A stretch of 64,000 nucleotides of DNA. It comes from Paenibacillus sp. FSL W8-0426. GTDB lineage: Bacteria > Bacillota > Bacilli > Paenibacillales > Paenibacillaceae. A model generated the notes under the pieces. The model was not told the DNA's origin, made no database searches, and was given only the letters and a program-made list of their open reading frames with translations. Where the stretch lies: assembly GCF_037969725.1 (NCBI RefSeq), contig NZ_CP150203.1, positions 1,814,001 through 1,878,000 on the forward strand, read 5' to 3'. Position 1 is the first letter of the stretch; the number at the start of each line of letters is the position of its first letter. Positions 26,144 through 34,930 of the stretch are shown piece after piece. Made by a program: the position numbers and the translations under genes.

Positions 26144-26521
26144 TTATTCCTCAACGATGATTTTGGAGATCATTCTGCTGTGACCGCTTCCGCACCATAC
26201 GGAGCAGGACACCTGAAATTCTCCGGCCTTATCGGGAGTAATCACTTTTGTGTTTTTCTGGGAATCGAGCGACAGGTTTAGCTCTGGCACGAGAATGCCA
26301 TGGTTTCCTTGCACATTCTCATACACGATTTTGACCGGGACGCCTTTTTTGATACGGTATTCCGGCTGATCGAATTCATAATTGCTCGCTTTGATGACAA
26401 GCTCTTCGCTTGCGGTCACGTTCGCTTCGGACTCGGCGCTGTCGCTGGAGCCTGTCCCGCCACAGGCGGTGAGCATGAGTGCCAGCATGCAGATCGCTAG
26501 CCATGCGATTCCTTTTTTCAT
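26144..26521 (-). CDS. Cupredoxin lipoprotein with CuA-type ligands
   Basis: Exported copper protein of 125 residues. The signal peptide ends in a lipobox (MLALMLTACGG), so it should be lipid-anchored on the outer face of the membrane. The mature domain has the cytochrome c oxidase subunit II fold, with NHGI supplying the first His and CSVWCGSGHSRM supplying Cys-x3-Cys-x3-His-x2-Met, the full CuA set. It lacks the transmembrane helices of a real oxidase subunit. It may be an electron carrier or a copper-handling protein. Of two adjacent ATGs the second is better spaced from AAAGGAGG. Confidence 0.85.
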   Translation of the reverse strand: MKKGIAWLAICMLALMLTACGGTGSSDSAESEANVTASEELVIKASNYEFDQPEYRIKKGVPVKIVYENVQGNHGILVPELNLSLDSQKNTKVITPDKAGEFQVSCSVWCGSGHSRMISKIIVEE

Positions 26522-26746
26522 CATGTGCCTCCTTTAGCCTGTTGAAATAGATGGAATTTGAATGATTTCCTCAAATCATCATACCTCATTCCATGAGAAC
26601 ATGACCATGCCGGCTTTGTCATCTTTTTGAAAAATGCAAAGCGCAAAAACCTCTTCAGGCGGAAAGCCTTCGGAGGTTTATTGGACAAGCCTTTTCAGTT
26701 GTCGAGACGTGAATCAAAGTCCCTCGAGATTAGACCGATATTTCGG

Positions 26747-27112
26747 TTACGAATTGTTTTTGGAACTTCGACCGGCTTCAAACGGCGTGGATACCGGGAT
26801 AAAGAGGTCGATGATGCCGATCACCAGAGCCGCCAGAATGGCTCCGAGCAAAGTGACTCTTACATGATCGACCACATACTGGCCAAGCCAGATGACCAGG
26901 GCACTGACGATGAAACCTACGATGCCTCGGCCAAACGGAGTAACCCGTTTGCCAAATACGCCTTCAATGATCCAACCAAGCAAGGCGATGACCAAGGCCA
27001 GCATCAATGCGCTCCAGAATCCGCCAACGGCAAATCCCGGCACAATCCAGCTGACTACCATCAACACGATCGCGGCAATGACGAATCGTACGACATGTCC
27101 CAGGAAATTCAT
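26747..27112 (-). CDS. YvlD-like phage-holin-superfamily membrane protein
   Basis: 121 residues with four hydrophobic helices (VVRFVIAAIVLMVVSWIVPG, ALMLALVIALLGWIIEGVFG, IVGFIVSALVIWLG, AILAALVIGIIDLFIPV). The family is named for phage holin IV but is chromosomal and widespread in Firmicutes; its role is unclear, often tied to envelope stress. The start is placed at the ATG preceded by AAAAGGAGGTAAACCGT; a longer frame has no site. Monocistronic. Confidence 0.75.
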   Translation of the reverse strand: MNFLGHVVRFVIAAIVLMVVSWIVPGFAVGGFWSALMLALVIALLGWIIEGVFGKRVTPFGRGIVGFIVSALVIWLGQYVVDHVRVTLLGAILAALVIGIIDLFIPVSTPFEAGRSSKNNS

Positions 27113-27306
27113 ACGGTTTACCTCCTTTTCATCAGATCGGATATGCATGGGACATCCAGTTCACAATGTTAATGTAGATGTTGCAATATCCTGACACCCG
27201 TAGTTTGTGGCGGAATGCTGCAACTTATGTGTGGAAGGATTCGTTAAATAGCGCAGCTACGATTCATTCGTTATAATACAGATATAGCTTGGAAGGAGTT
27301 GTACAC

Positions 27307-29673
27307 TTGGACACGAAAATTTTGCACACATTAGAATACCGGAAAATTTTAAATACATTGCAGGGCTTTGCCCAAACCTCCATGGGGAAACGCAAAGCCG
27401 AACAGTTGGAGCCGGTGAGTGAGCTGGAGGAAGTAAAACGGCTGCTTCAACAAACCGATGAGGCAGCGACCTACGATCGCCTGAAAGGAATGCCTTCTTT
27501 TGGCGGTATCGTGGATATCACGGCATCCGTTAAACGTGCGGAAATCGGCGGTACCCTCAATCCGCATGAATTGCTGGGCATTTCCAATACAACCCTAGCG
27601 GCCCGCAGGCTGAAACGGCAAATTGCGGCTCTGCATGAGGATGAGCCATTGGAAACACTGGTTTTTATCAGCGACCAGCTCTCGGAGCAAAAAGCGTTGG
27701 AGGATTCCATTCGCAGCTGCATCGATGACAGTGCCGAAGTCGCCGACACGGCGAGCGTGACGCTGGCTCAGATTCGTCGGGAACTGCGGGGCGGGGAAGC
27801 GCGCATCAGGGAGAAGCTGGATTCGATGATCCGTTCCTCTACGGTGTCGAAGATGCTTCAGGATCAGTTGATTACGATTCGGGGCGACCGCTTCGTGATC
27901 CCGGTCAAAGCGGAGTATCGCTCTTACTTTGGCGGGATCGTGCATGACCAATCGGGTTCGGGGGCAACCCTTTTTATCGAGCCGGAATCCATCGTAGCCA
28001 TGAACAACAAGCTGCGGGAGACGCGAATTCGCGAGGAACGGGAAATAGAAGTCATTCTGCAAAAATTGACGGCGTTAGTCAGCGAGCAGGCCGAATGGCT
28101 GTTGTACGATGTCGATTTGCTCGGTTCGCTCGACTTCATATTTGCCAAGGCGCGCTTGGCGCGTGAATTAAAGGCAACGCTTCCGCGCATGAATGACCGC
28201 GGGTTCATCAAGTTGAAAAAAGGCCGGCATCCGCTCATTGCCATCGAAAATGTAGTGCCTACCGACGTTGAACTCGGAAACGATTATACGTCGATCATCG
28301 TCACAGGACCGAATACGGGCGGTAAGACGGTTACCCTCAAAACGATCGGATTGTTGAGCCTGATGGCCATGTCCGGATTGTTCGTTCCCGCTGAAGATGG
28401 CAGCCAGCTCTGCGTATTCGATGCCATTTATGCGGATATCGGCGACGAACAAAGCATTGAGCAAAATCTCAGTACGTTTTCCAGCCATATGACCAACATT
28501 ATTCGGATTTTGAAAAACATGACCCCGAAAAGCCTGATCCTGCTTGATGAGCTTGGTGCGGGAACCGACCCGGCCGAAGGCTCGGCTTTGGCTATATCCA
28601 TTCTGGAACACATGCATAGCTCCGGCTGTCGCATGGTTGCGACGACGCACTATAGCGAATTGAAGGCCTATGCGTATGAGCGGAAAGGCGTGATCAATGC
28701 AAGCATGGAGTTTGACGTAAACACGTTAAGCCCAACCTATCGTCTGCTTGTTGGTGTGCCGGGCCGCAGTAACGCGTTTGCCATTGCGGAGCGTCTGGGA
28801 CTGCCCGGCCACATTCTCGACTATGCACGCGGCGAAGTGAAAGAAGAGGATCAGCGGGTTGAGCATATGATCGCTTCTTTGGAAGAGAACAGACTTACCG
28901 CCGAGCAGGAGCGCGAACGCGCCGAGCAGCTGCGTCAGGACATGGAGAAGCTGCGCAGCCGTTACCAGTCCGATCTGGAAAAACTGGAGCAGCAGCGTGA
29001 TCGTCGAATTGAGAAAGCCGAGGAAGAAGCGAGAAGCATTATCGACAAAGCCAGAGCGGATGCGGAAAAAATCATTGCCGATTTGCGTCAGTTGGCCATG
29101 GAAGAGGGAGCTTCCGTCAAAGAACACAAACTTATCGCGGCACGCAAACAGCTGGATGAGGCAGAGCCCGAAAAACGCAAAAAAGCGGTCAAACGCACAG
29201 GCTCCGTTCCGAAGACCCGTGCGATCGGCCCGGGGGATGAAGTTCTTGTGTACAGCCTGAACCAAAAAGGGCATGTGGTTGAACTGGCGGGAAGCAAGGA
29301 AGCCTTCGTGCAGCTCGGCATTATGAAAATGAAGGTCTCTTTGGACGATCTGGAATTGCAGCAGTCCGCTCCGGCGGTGAAGCCTAAGCAGAAACCGGTA
29401 ACGGGCGTGAAGCGCACGCGCGATGACAATGTCCGCAGCGAGTTGGATCTGCGTGGGGCCAATTTGGAAGAGGCGTTAATGGAAACGGACCGTTTCATTG
29501 ATGAAGCCTTTCTGGCTAACTTAGGCCAAATTTACATTATTCATGGTAAAGGGACCGGTATTTTGCGTTCGGGTATTCAAGAATATCTGCGCAAGCATAG
29601 ACATATTAAAAGCTACCGGTTAGGCAATTACGGAGAAGGCGGTAATGGTGTGACCGTAGCAGAGTTGGAATAA
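27307..29673 (+). CDS. mutS2: Endonuclease MutS2
   Basis: MutS paralogue without the mismatch-recognition domain, acting on recombination intermediates and, in Bacillus, on collided ribosomes. 788 residues: core/lever helices (1-280), ATPase with GPNTGGKTVTLKTIG, DELGAGTDPAEGSALA and ATTHYSELK, a long coiled coil (510-640) and a C-terminal Smr nuclease domain (LDLRGANLEEAL, IIHGKGTGILR). The TTG start at 27307 follows GGAAGGAGTTGTACAC. Head of an operon that probably includes the next small genes. Confidence 0.96.
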   Translation: MDTKILHTLEYRKILNTLQGFAQTSMGKRKAEQLEPVSELEEVKRLLQQTDEAATYDRLKGMPSFGGIVDITASVKRAEIGGTLNPHELLGISNTTLAARRLKRQIAALHEDEPLETLVFISDQLSEQKALEDSIRSCIDDSAEVADTASVTLAQIRRELRGGEARIREKLDSMIRSSTVSKMLQDQLITIRGDRFVIPVKAEYRSYFGGIVHDQSGSGATLFIEPESIVAMNNKLRETRIREEREIEVILQKLTALVSEQAEWLLYDVDLLGSLDFIFAKARLARELKATLPRMNDRGFIKLKKGRHPLIAIENVVPTDVELGNDYTSIIVTGPNTGGKTVTLKTIGLLSLMAMSGLFVPAEDGSQLCVFDAIYADIGDEQSIEQNLSTFSSHMTNIIRILKNMTPKSLILLDELGAGTDPAEGSALAISILEHMHSSGCRMVATTHYSELKAYAYERKGVINASMEFDVNTLSPTYRLLVGVPGRSNAFAIAERLGLPGHILDYARGEVKEEDQRVEHMIASLEENRLTAEQERERAEQLRQDMEKLRSRYQSDLEKLEQQRDRRIEKAEEEARSIIDKARADAEKIIADLRQLAMEEGASVKEHKLIAARKQLDEAEPEKRKKAVKRTGSVPKTRAIGPGDEVLVYSLNQKGHVVELAGSKEAFVQLGIMKMKVSLDDLELQQSAPAVKPKQKPVTGVKRTRDDNVRSELDLRGANLEEALMETDRFIDEAFLANLGQIYIIHGKGTGILRSGIQEYLRKHRHIKSYRLGNYGEGGNGVTVAELE

Positions 29674-29744
29674 CAGGGCGTAATCAAGCATGTTCCGCTG
29701 GATCGGTTGCGTTTGACAGCAGGAACGGGGAAGGAGAGCGATGA

Positions 29745-30164
29745 GTGAAGGGGACGATTGACCAGCTGCTGTCCCATCCGCTAGGGATGGTTCTCGGTTT
29801 TTTCTCGGTTGCGATTATGGAGTTGCTTGTTTTTCTGGCTTGTTTCGAGTTGGTCACGAAATACAAATGCTGGGATGAAATCAGAAAGGGCAACGTGGCG
29901 GTAGCTATGGCTACGGGTGGCAAAATTTTTGGCATTTGCAATGTGCTTCGTTTCTGCATCCAGGCCAAATCTTCCGTGTATGAAGCGATGATCTGGTCGT
30001 TTGTAGGTTTTATTTTGCTGCTGATCGCCTATTTTCTATTTGAGTTTTTGACGCCGGTCTTCTCCATTGACAAAGAGATCGCGGCGGATAATCGGGCCGT
30101 TGGATTGATTTCCATGATTATTTCGGTCGCGCTGTCTTTTGTCATCGGCGCAAGCATCATGTAA
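29745..30164 (+). CDS. DUF350 membrane protein
   Basis: 139 residues, four transmembrane helices (about 14-34, 50-66, 79-98, 118-138), matching the DUF350 family of small inner-membrane proteins of unknown role. Starts at GTG after AAGGAGAGCGATGA. It lies 71 bases after mutS2 and 11 bases before a 26-codon gene, so likely the same transcript. Confidence 0.8.
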   Translation: MKGTIDQLLSHPLGMVLGFFSVAIMELLVFLACFELVTKYKCWDEIRKGNVAVAMATGGKIFGICNVLRFCIQAKSSVYEAMIWSFVGFILLLIAYFLFEFLTPVFSIDKEIAADNRAVGLISMIISVALSFVIGASIM

Positions 30165-30175
30165 GGAGGCCTTGC

Positions 30176-30256
30176 ATGAAAATTTTAATACGTATTTTGT
30201 TTGCGGCATCGATTGTATTTTTTGCCATCGGTGTGATCTACGTCATGAACACGTGA
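30176..30256 (+). CDS. 26-residue single-pass membrane peptide
   Basis: ATG at 30176 follows a strong AAGGAGG with 6-base spacing. The product starts MKILIRILFAASIVFFAIG and ends VIYVMNT: a basic N-terminus and one transmembrane helix. It sits 11 bases after the DUF350 gene and is probably cotranslated with it. Function unknown; it may be a small partner of the DUF350 protein. Confidence 0.7.
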   Translation: MKILIRILFAASIVFFAIGVIYVMNT

Positions 30257-30290
30257 AATGATGTTTGAATAAAGAAAGGTTGATCAGGTT

Positions 30291-30851
30291 ATGGAAAAAA
30301 CAATATGCCCTTGGTGCCAAACCGAAATCGTATGGGATGAGGAACTTGGGCCAGAGGAAGAGTGCCCTTATTGTCATAATGAACTGAACGGGTATCGCAC
30401 ACTCAACATCACGCTGGGTGACGAGGAAGGTGCCGAGAGTGTTTATGACGAAGAGAACGAAGTGGAGGATGACGATCAGACAGCCGATCTGACTGCACTT
30501 TGGGGAGAAGAGGTTGAACTGAAGATGCCTGAACTGCGCACGTTAACGAAGTATGCGGACGAAGGCCATGATTTGCTTCAATATGAAGAAGGTGTGGAGA
30601 AGCAGCTCGACGTGCAGGAGGAGGTACCGGAGTGCCCTCACTGCCGGGAATTTATGGTGCTGACCGGCACACAAACCACGACTGCAGAACATTTTGCCTC
30701 TGTTCACAACCATGCATCGGGTTCCGGTCTCCTGATGCCAATGCCATTTACGGTTCAGATGTATGTCTGTTCAGGTTGTTTCCAGGTTCAGTATAGTCTT
30801 GCTGAAGAAGATCGGATGCGTCTGATTCAAAACCTGAGTGCTCGTAAATAG
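30291..30851 (+). CDS. Zinc-ribbon hypothetical protein
   Basis: 186 residues, function unknown. An N-terminal zinc ribbon (CPWCQTEIVWDEELG then CPYCHNELNGY) is followed by a strongly acidic segment (about 45-75). A second cysteine pair (CPHCREFMVLTG) lies at about residue 115, and YVCSGCFQVQYSL at about 165 makes a second zinc knuckle. Cytosolic. Start is the ATG at 30291 with a modest AAAGG site. Follows the DUF350 gene cluster. Confidence 0.8.
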   Translation: MEKTICPWCQTEIVWDEELGPEEECPYCHNELNGYRTLNITLGDEEGAESVYDEENEVEDDDQTADLTALWGEEVELKMPELRTLTKYADEGHDLLQYEEGVEKQLDVQEEVPECPHCREFMVLTGTQTTTAEHFASVHNHASGSGLLMPMPFTVQMYVCSGCFQVQYSLAEEDRMRLIQNLSARK

Positions 30852-30981
30852 CAGCAAACGCGTAATTCACTGAAAATCGTATAGACTTCCAGAGGTTTCA
30901 TCATGTTTTTCTTCACCTTGGGGCAGGTTAACGTTATGACTGCCTGCTACCTATATTTCAGGTGGATGAAGGAGGAAGCAG

Positions 30982-32199
30982 ATGAAGGTTACTCTGGGCC
31001 GACAATCCATTCTGCTGCTTGGCGTGAATGGATTGTTTGCGTTAGCCGGGGCTTTGTCCGGAACATTTCTGAATGTCTACTTGTGGAAAAGCCGGCCCGA
31101 TTACAGCATGCTGGGATGGTTCACCGTGAGTCAACAGCTTACTCTTGGCGCAACATTCTGGCTTGCCGGAAAATGGGTCAAGGAACATGACAAAATGATC
31201 GCTTTGCGTCTGGGCACCGGGTTATCGGGCTTGTTCTACATGCTTGTCCTGTGGGCGGGGCCAAAGGCGGTGGATTGGATCTGGCCGCTGGGCATCCTGC
31301 TCGGCTGTTCATTGGGGTTGTTCTGGCTTGCCTTTAACGTTGTATATTTTGAGGTGACTGATCGTGAAAACCGGGATTTGTTCAACGGATGGGTGGGGCT
31401 GCTGGGCTCCGTGACGGGCATCGTTGGTCCTTGGTTCTCCGGTTTGATCATCTCACGGATGGCTGACAATTCCGGGTACCGGCTCATATTTACAGTATCG
31501 CTTGTCATCTATGTCATTGCCGTCGTGTGCAGCTTTTTCCTGAAAAAAAGAAAGGTCAGCGGTACATACTGTTGGACGGAACCGCTGAAGCAGTTATCCC
31601 GTAAGGGCAGCCCCTGGAGACCAATTGGCGTGGGGTTGATCGCTCAGGGGGTGCGAGAGGGTGTTTTTGCATTCTTGATCGCACTGCTCGTATATGTCGC
31701 CACCCAACAGGAGTATAAGCTTGGGCAATTCTCATTGATCACTTCATCCGTCGCGCTGGTGAGCTACTGGGCCGCAGGAAAATGGTTCAAACCTCGTTAC
31801 AGGTCTATGGGGATGCTGTCCGGAGCGATATTGTTGTTCTTGGTTCTTCTGCCTCTATTATGGAAGGTTGGTTACGGCACCTTGCTGTTCATGGGAATCG
31901 GTTCGGCCATCGGCATGCCGCTGTACATGCTGCCGATGATTTCGGCAGGTTTCGATCTGATGGGGACAAGTGACGAAAACGTGGAGAAAAGAGTGGAACT
32001 TGTCGTATTGAGAGAGCTATGCCTCATGACCGGAAGACTGTTGGGGTTGGCATCGTTTTTGGTCATCGTTCAGAGTCAGCCATCGTTGCAAGAGATGGTA
32101 TGGTTGATCGTAGGCCTGGGTGCATTTCCGCTTGTGGGATGGATTGCCATCCGCAGTTTGCTTAGCACGCATGATCCGAGGGCACCTCAGCGAAAATAA
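30982..32199 (+). CDS. Major facilitator superfamily transporter
   Basis: 405 residues with twelve hydrophobic helices. Seen are the first helix (LLGVNGLFALAGALSGTFLNVYLW), a central basic loop (KKRKVSG) and later helices such as VGLIAQGVREGVFAFLIALL. Substrate unknown; relatives are unnamed Firmicute permeases. The ATG follows AAGGAGGAAGCAG. Ends at a bidirectional terminator. Confidence 0.85.
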   Translation: MKVTLGRQSILLLGVNGLFALAGALSGTFLNVYLWKSRPDYSMLGWFTVSQQLTLGATFWLAGKWVKEHDKMIALRLGTGLSGLFYMLVLWAGPKAVDWIWPLGILLGCSLGLFWLAFNVVYFEVTDRENRDLFNGWVGLLGSVTGIVGPWFSGLIISRMADNSGYRLIFTVSLVIYVIAVVCSFFLKKRKVSGTYCWTEPLKQLSRKGSPWRPIGVGLIAQGVREGVFAFLIALLVYVATQQEYKLGQFSLITSSVALVSYWAAGKWFKPRYRSMGMLSGAILLFLVLLPLLWKVGYGTLLFMGIGSAIGMPLYMLPMISAGFDLMGTSDENVEKRVELVVLRELCLMTGRLLGLASFLVIVQSQPSLQEMVWLIVGLGAFPLVGWIAIRSLLSTHDPRAPQRK

Positions 32200-32205
32200 A
32201 AGAAT

Positions 32206-32255
32206 AACAGGGTACTTGCGCCGAGTTCAGTTCTCGGGCAAGTACCCTGTTTTAG
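32206..32255. terminator. Bidirectional terminator between MFS and FAD-oxidoreductase genes
   Basis: AACAGGGTACTTGC (32206-32219) pairs perfectly with GCAAGTACCCTGTT (32238-32251), followed by TT on the plus side and A/T on the other. Confidence 0.85.
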
Positions 32256-32268
32256 TTTGCTCCATGGC

Positions 32269-33498
32269 TTATTTCCATGATGCGGGAGAGGGTTTGTTGG
32301 TTCGTGTAAGTGAAAAGAGCTCCATATCTCCGTTTGGAGTACCCGTAACGGCGTCTGCCAGTATGGAGGCTGCAATCATGCTGTATACCGTCCCATTCCC
32401 TCCGTAACCCTCAAGAAAATAGGAATGAGGGAATTCCGGATGGGGGCCGATTAATGGCAGCCCGTCATGGGTATTGCCGAATACGGCCCCCCATGTGAAA
32501 TCGACTTCCAGGTCTGGCAGAGGGAAGTACGCACGAACCTTCTTCAAGAGTTGTTCGCCGCAATGCTTGGCTCGGTGTTCTCTCTGATCCTTGCGCGGCA
32601 AATCTTCATCCATCCCGCCAGCCACGATTCTTCCGTCCATCGTTGTCCGCATGTATGTGTATGGAAGCGCGGATTCCCAAATGAGATAGCGGTCATACCA
32701 ACTGCTGAGATCCGGCAAAGGTTTGGTTACAATGACATAGGAAGTCTGGAGATAGGCCGTTTGATCCTTCTTGATGGACTGGGTTTCGTATCCTGTCGCA
32801 AAAATCACTTTGCGAGCATGAATCCGTCCACCCGGCGTATGGCACAACACGCCGTCTTTGAGGAAATCGCAATGGATCATGGCCGTTTTTTCGAAGATCC
32901 GGACCCCTTTTTTCGCAGCGGAATGAAACAAACCGTGTACGAAACGAAACGGATTCACCTCGGCATCGCCTCGGGTTAAAAGAGCAGCTGGTTTGCTAAT
33001 CGAGAGGTGCTTGTTAATAAGGCCGGCATCCCAAAACGCTGCGTCGAAACCGTATCGCTGCAAAGTCCGGGCCTCTTTCTCCAGTATGTGAATGTCTTCT
33101 TGACTGCTGGCAAAGCGAAGACTATTTCTTGGGATGAAACAAGGATCCGTATCCAGCGTACCCGCGAGTCGTTCGAGCTGCGCCATGGCATCCCGGCAAA
33201 GTTCGTAAAACCGGACGCCGGTATATTCGCCGAATGTATGGATGCAAGAGGTCAACGTTTTGTCATTTGTGTTTTGCAGCAGACCGGCACTGGCCAAACT
33301 GCTGCCGTGAGCAATGTTTCTTTTTTCAATGACGACCGTATCCACCCCCTGATCGGCAAGCAGCCGTGATGCTAATGCGCCTCCCATGCCGCCACCGATG
33401 ATGAGGCAATCGCATGTAAGATCCGTTTGCAGCACAGGGTATGTTGGCGCATCGGTCATCGTGGAAGGCCAGAAGGGCGTACCATATACAAGTTCCAA
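32269..33498 (-). CDS. FAD-dependent amine/amino-acid oxidoreductase (DAO family)
   Basis: Flavoprotein of about 410 residues. The dinucleotide-binding motif DCLIIGGGMGGALASRLL is near the N-terminus with VVIEKRNIAHGSSLASAG after it, and the C-terminal FAD motif is GLPLIGPHPEFP with YGGNGTVYSM. The DadA/glycine-oxidase fold fits; substrate unknown. The TTG at 33498 is chosen because AAAAGGAG lies 9 bases upstream (MELVYGTPFWPST); longer frames to 33630 lack a site. Divergent from the spore-coat-like pair. Confidence 0.82.
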   Translation of the reverse strand: MELVYGTPFWPSTMTDAPTYPVLQTDLTCDCLIIGGGMGGALASRLLADQGVDTVVIEKRNIAHGSSLASAGLLQNTNDKTLTSCIHTFGEYTGVRFYELCRDAMAQLERLAGTLDTDPCFIPRNSLRFASSQEDIHILEKEARTLQRYGFDAAFWDAGLINKHLSISKPAALLTRGDAEVNPFRFVHGLFHSAAKKGVRIFEKTAMIHCDFLKDGVLCHTPGGRIHARKVIFATGYETQSIKKDQTAYLQTSYVIVTKPLPDLSSWYDRYLIWESALPYTYMRTTMDGRIVAGGMDEDLPRKDQREHRAKHCGEQLLKKVRAYFPLPDLEVDFTWGAVFGNTHDGLPLIGPHPEFPHSYFLEGYGGNGTVYSMIAASILADAVTGTPNGDMELFSLTRTNKPSPASWK

Positions 33499-33595
33499 GA
33501 GGGGCAACTCCTTTTCGGTAAGGGATTCTGTATACTTTCGGAAGACAAGGTAAAAATAATCCCGCATGCACTTCAGGTTAAGGAGGATCATTCCT

Positions 33596-33829
33596 ATGCA
33601 ACATGCGCAAATCCAGGCACTCAGTCCCAAAGAGCTGAATTACATCGCGGACTCCATTTCCAATGAGGAACTGTTGATCAAGCAGTGTGCGGCAACGGCC
33701 TCAACCACGCAAATTGCACAAATCCAGCAAGCTTTGAACCAGTACGTTCGCTCCCATGAACAGCATTTGAACACGCTGACTGCCGCGCTGCATCAGCATC
33801 AGTCCATTGCTCCTACGCAACCCCAGTAA
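33596..33829 (+). CDS. Small helical protein, spore-coat-like
   Basis: 77 residues, two amphipathic helices (LSPKELNYIADSISNEELLIKQ and QIQQALNQYVRSHEQHLNTL) and a Gln/His-rich tail. The ATG follows AAGGAGGATCATTCCT. Its helical pattern resembles the N-terminal part of CotF-family coat proteins, and the next gene is a clearer CotF-like protein 35 bases on. Role in the spore is inferred from that. Confidence 0.65.
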   Translation: MQHAQIQALSPKELNYIADSISNEELLIKQCAATASTTQIAQIQQALNQYVRSHEQHLNTLTAALHQHQSIAPTQPQ

Positions 33830-33864
33830 GGCCCAAAATCAAAAACGCTGAAGGAGGAAGCCCT

Positions 33865-34260
33865 GTGTATTCTCAATCTTTGTCATCCGGGGGAAGTTTT
33901 ATGCAGGAACAAGACCTGCTCAGTTCGATTCTCGCAAACCTGAGACGCACGGCGCGCGAGTATACGACCGCCACAACGGAAGCGGCTTGTCCGGCGGTTC
34001 GCCAAATGTTTATGGATTTGACGAACGATACGCTCAGGCTGCAGGGCGAGCTGTTCAATCTGATGCAGCAAAACAATATGTATTCCGCTTCGTCGAAGGC
34101 GCTCCGCCAGGACATAGACAAGCAAATCCAGTCTGCCCATCAGGCGCAGCAGAAATGCCAGCAGTTCGTGCAGGAGAAAAGCACGCAATCTGCCACGTAC
34201 AACCATGCACCCAACGTTCCGCAGCATCCGGCAAATTACGGCAATCCCTATTACGTGTAA
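33865..34260 (+). CDS. Spore coat protein, CotF family
   Basis: 131 residues. The core EQDLLSSILANLRRTAREYTTATTEAAC and VRQMFMDLTNDTLRLQGELFNLMQQNNMY matches the CotF/Coat_F four-helix pattern, with a Gln-rich C-terminus ending in Tyr. Starts at GTG after AAGGAGGAAGCCCT. Probably transcribed with the preceding gene in the mother cell (family knowledge). Followed by a terminator. Confidence 0.82.
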   Translation: MYSQSLSSGGSFMQEQDLLSSILANLRRTAREYTTATTEAACPAVRQMFMDLTNDTLRLQGELFNLMQQNNMYSASSKALRQDIDKQIQSAHQAQQKCQQFVQEKSTQSATYNHAPNVPQHPANYGNPYYV

Positions 34261-34303
34261 TTTCCCGGAATGAGTTTTGAATCCGAAAAAAGCAGAGCAT
34301 ACC

Positions 34304-34336
34304 ACCGCTTGCCCGAATTCCGAGCAGGCGGTTTTT
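34304..34336 (+). terminator. Terminator of the coat-protein pair
   Basis: ACCGCTTGC (34304-34312) pairs with GCAGGCGGT (34324-34332), one G-U pair, followed by T5. Confidence 0.78.
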
Positions 34337-34416
34337 GTGTTTGCACAGACGTTAAATTCATGTAATATTAGTATTAATTCATTTTCAGGAACCTGATAAG
34401 TGCTGGAGGGAAAGGC

Positions 34417-34917
34417 ATGAAGGATTTGAACGATTTGCAATTGAAAGTTCTCGATCTGTTGAAGGAAGATGCTAGAAGAACTCCTGCATTGTTGTCGACA
34501 CTGCTCGGCGAACCGGAGGAACATATCAAAAAGGCTGTCGAGGAACTGGAGCAAGAACACGTCATCGTGAAGTACGCCACGGTCGTAAACTGGAGCAAAG
34601 TGCACGACGAGAAGGTCACGGCGTTGATCGAAGTGCAAATTACGCCTGAACGGGGGCGCGGTTTTGAAGGGATTGCGGAGCGGATCTATCTGTATCCTCA
34701 GGTCAAATCCGTTTACTTGATGTCTGGCGCGTATGACCTGCTCGTCGAAGTCGAGGGCGGCAACCTGCGCGAGGTAGCCAATTTTGTGTCGGAGAAGCTG
34801 TCTCCCATCGATTCGGTCCTTTCGACCAAAACCAACTTTATTCTCAAAAAATACAAGCAGGACGGGATTATTTTCGAGGACCATCAAGAAGATAACCGTC
34901 TCATGATCTCGCCGTAA
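34417..34917 (+). CDS. alaR: Lrp/AsnC-family transcription regulator
   Basis: 166 residues: N-terminal winged helix-turn-helix (LNDLQLKVLDLLKEDARRTPALLSTLLG) and C-terminal RAM/ACT-like effector domain (VTALIEVQITPERGRGFEGIAERI, VYLMSGAYDLLVEVEG). It lies 13 bases before an alaT-type aminotransferase, as B. subtilis alaR (yugG) lies before alaT (yugH), so control of alanine synthesis is the likely job. ATG after GGAGGGAAAGGC. Confidence 0.85.
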   Translation: MKDLNDLQLKVLDLLKEDARRTPALLSTLLGEPEEHIKKAVEELEQEHVIVKYATVVNWSKVHDEKVTALIEVQITPERGRGFEGIAERIYLYPQVKSVYLMSGAYDLLVEVEGGNLREVANFVSEKLSPIDSVLSTKTNFILKKYKQDGIIFEDHQEDNRLMISP

Positions 34918-34930
34918 AGGAAGATGTGTC

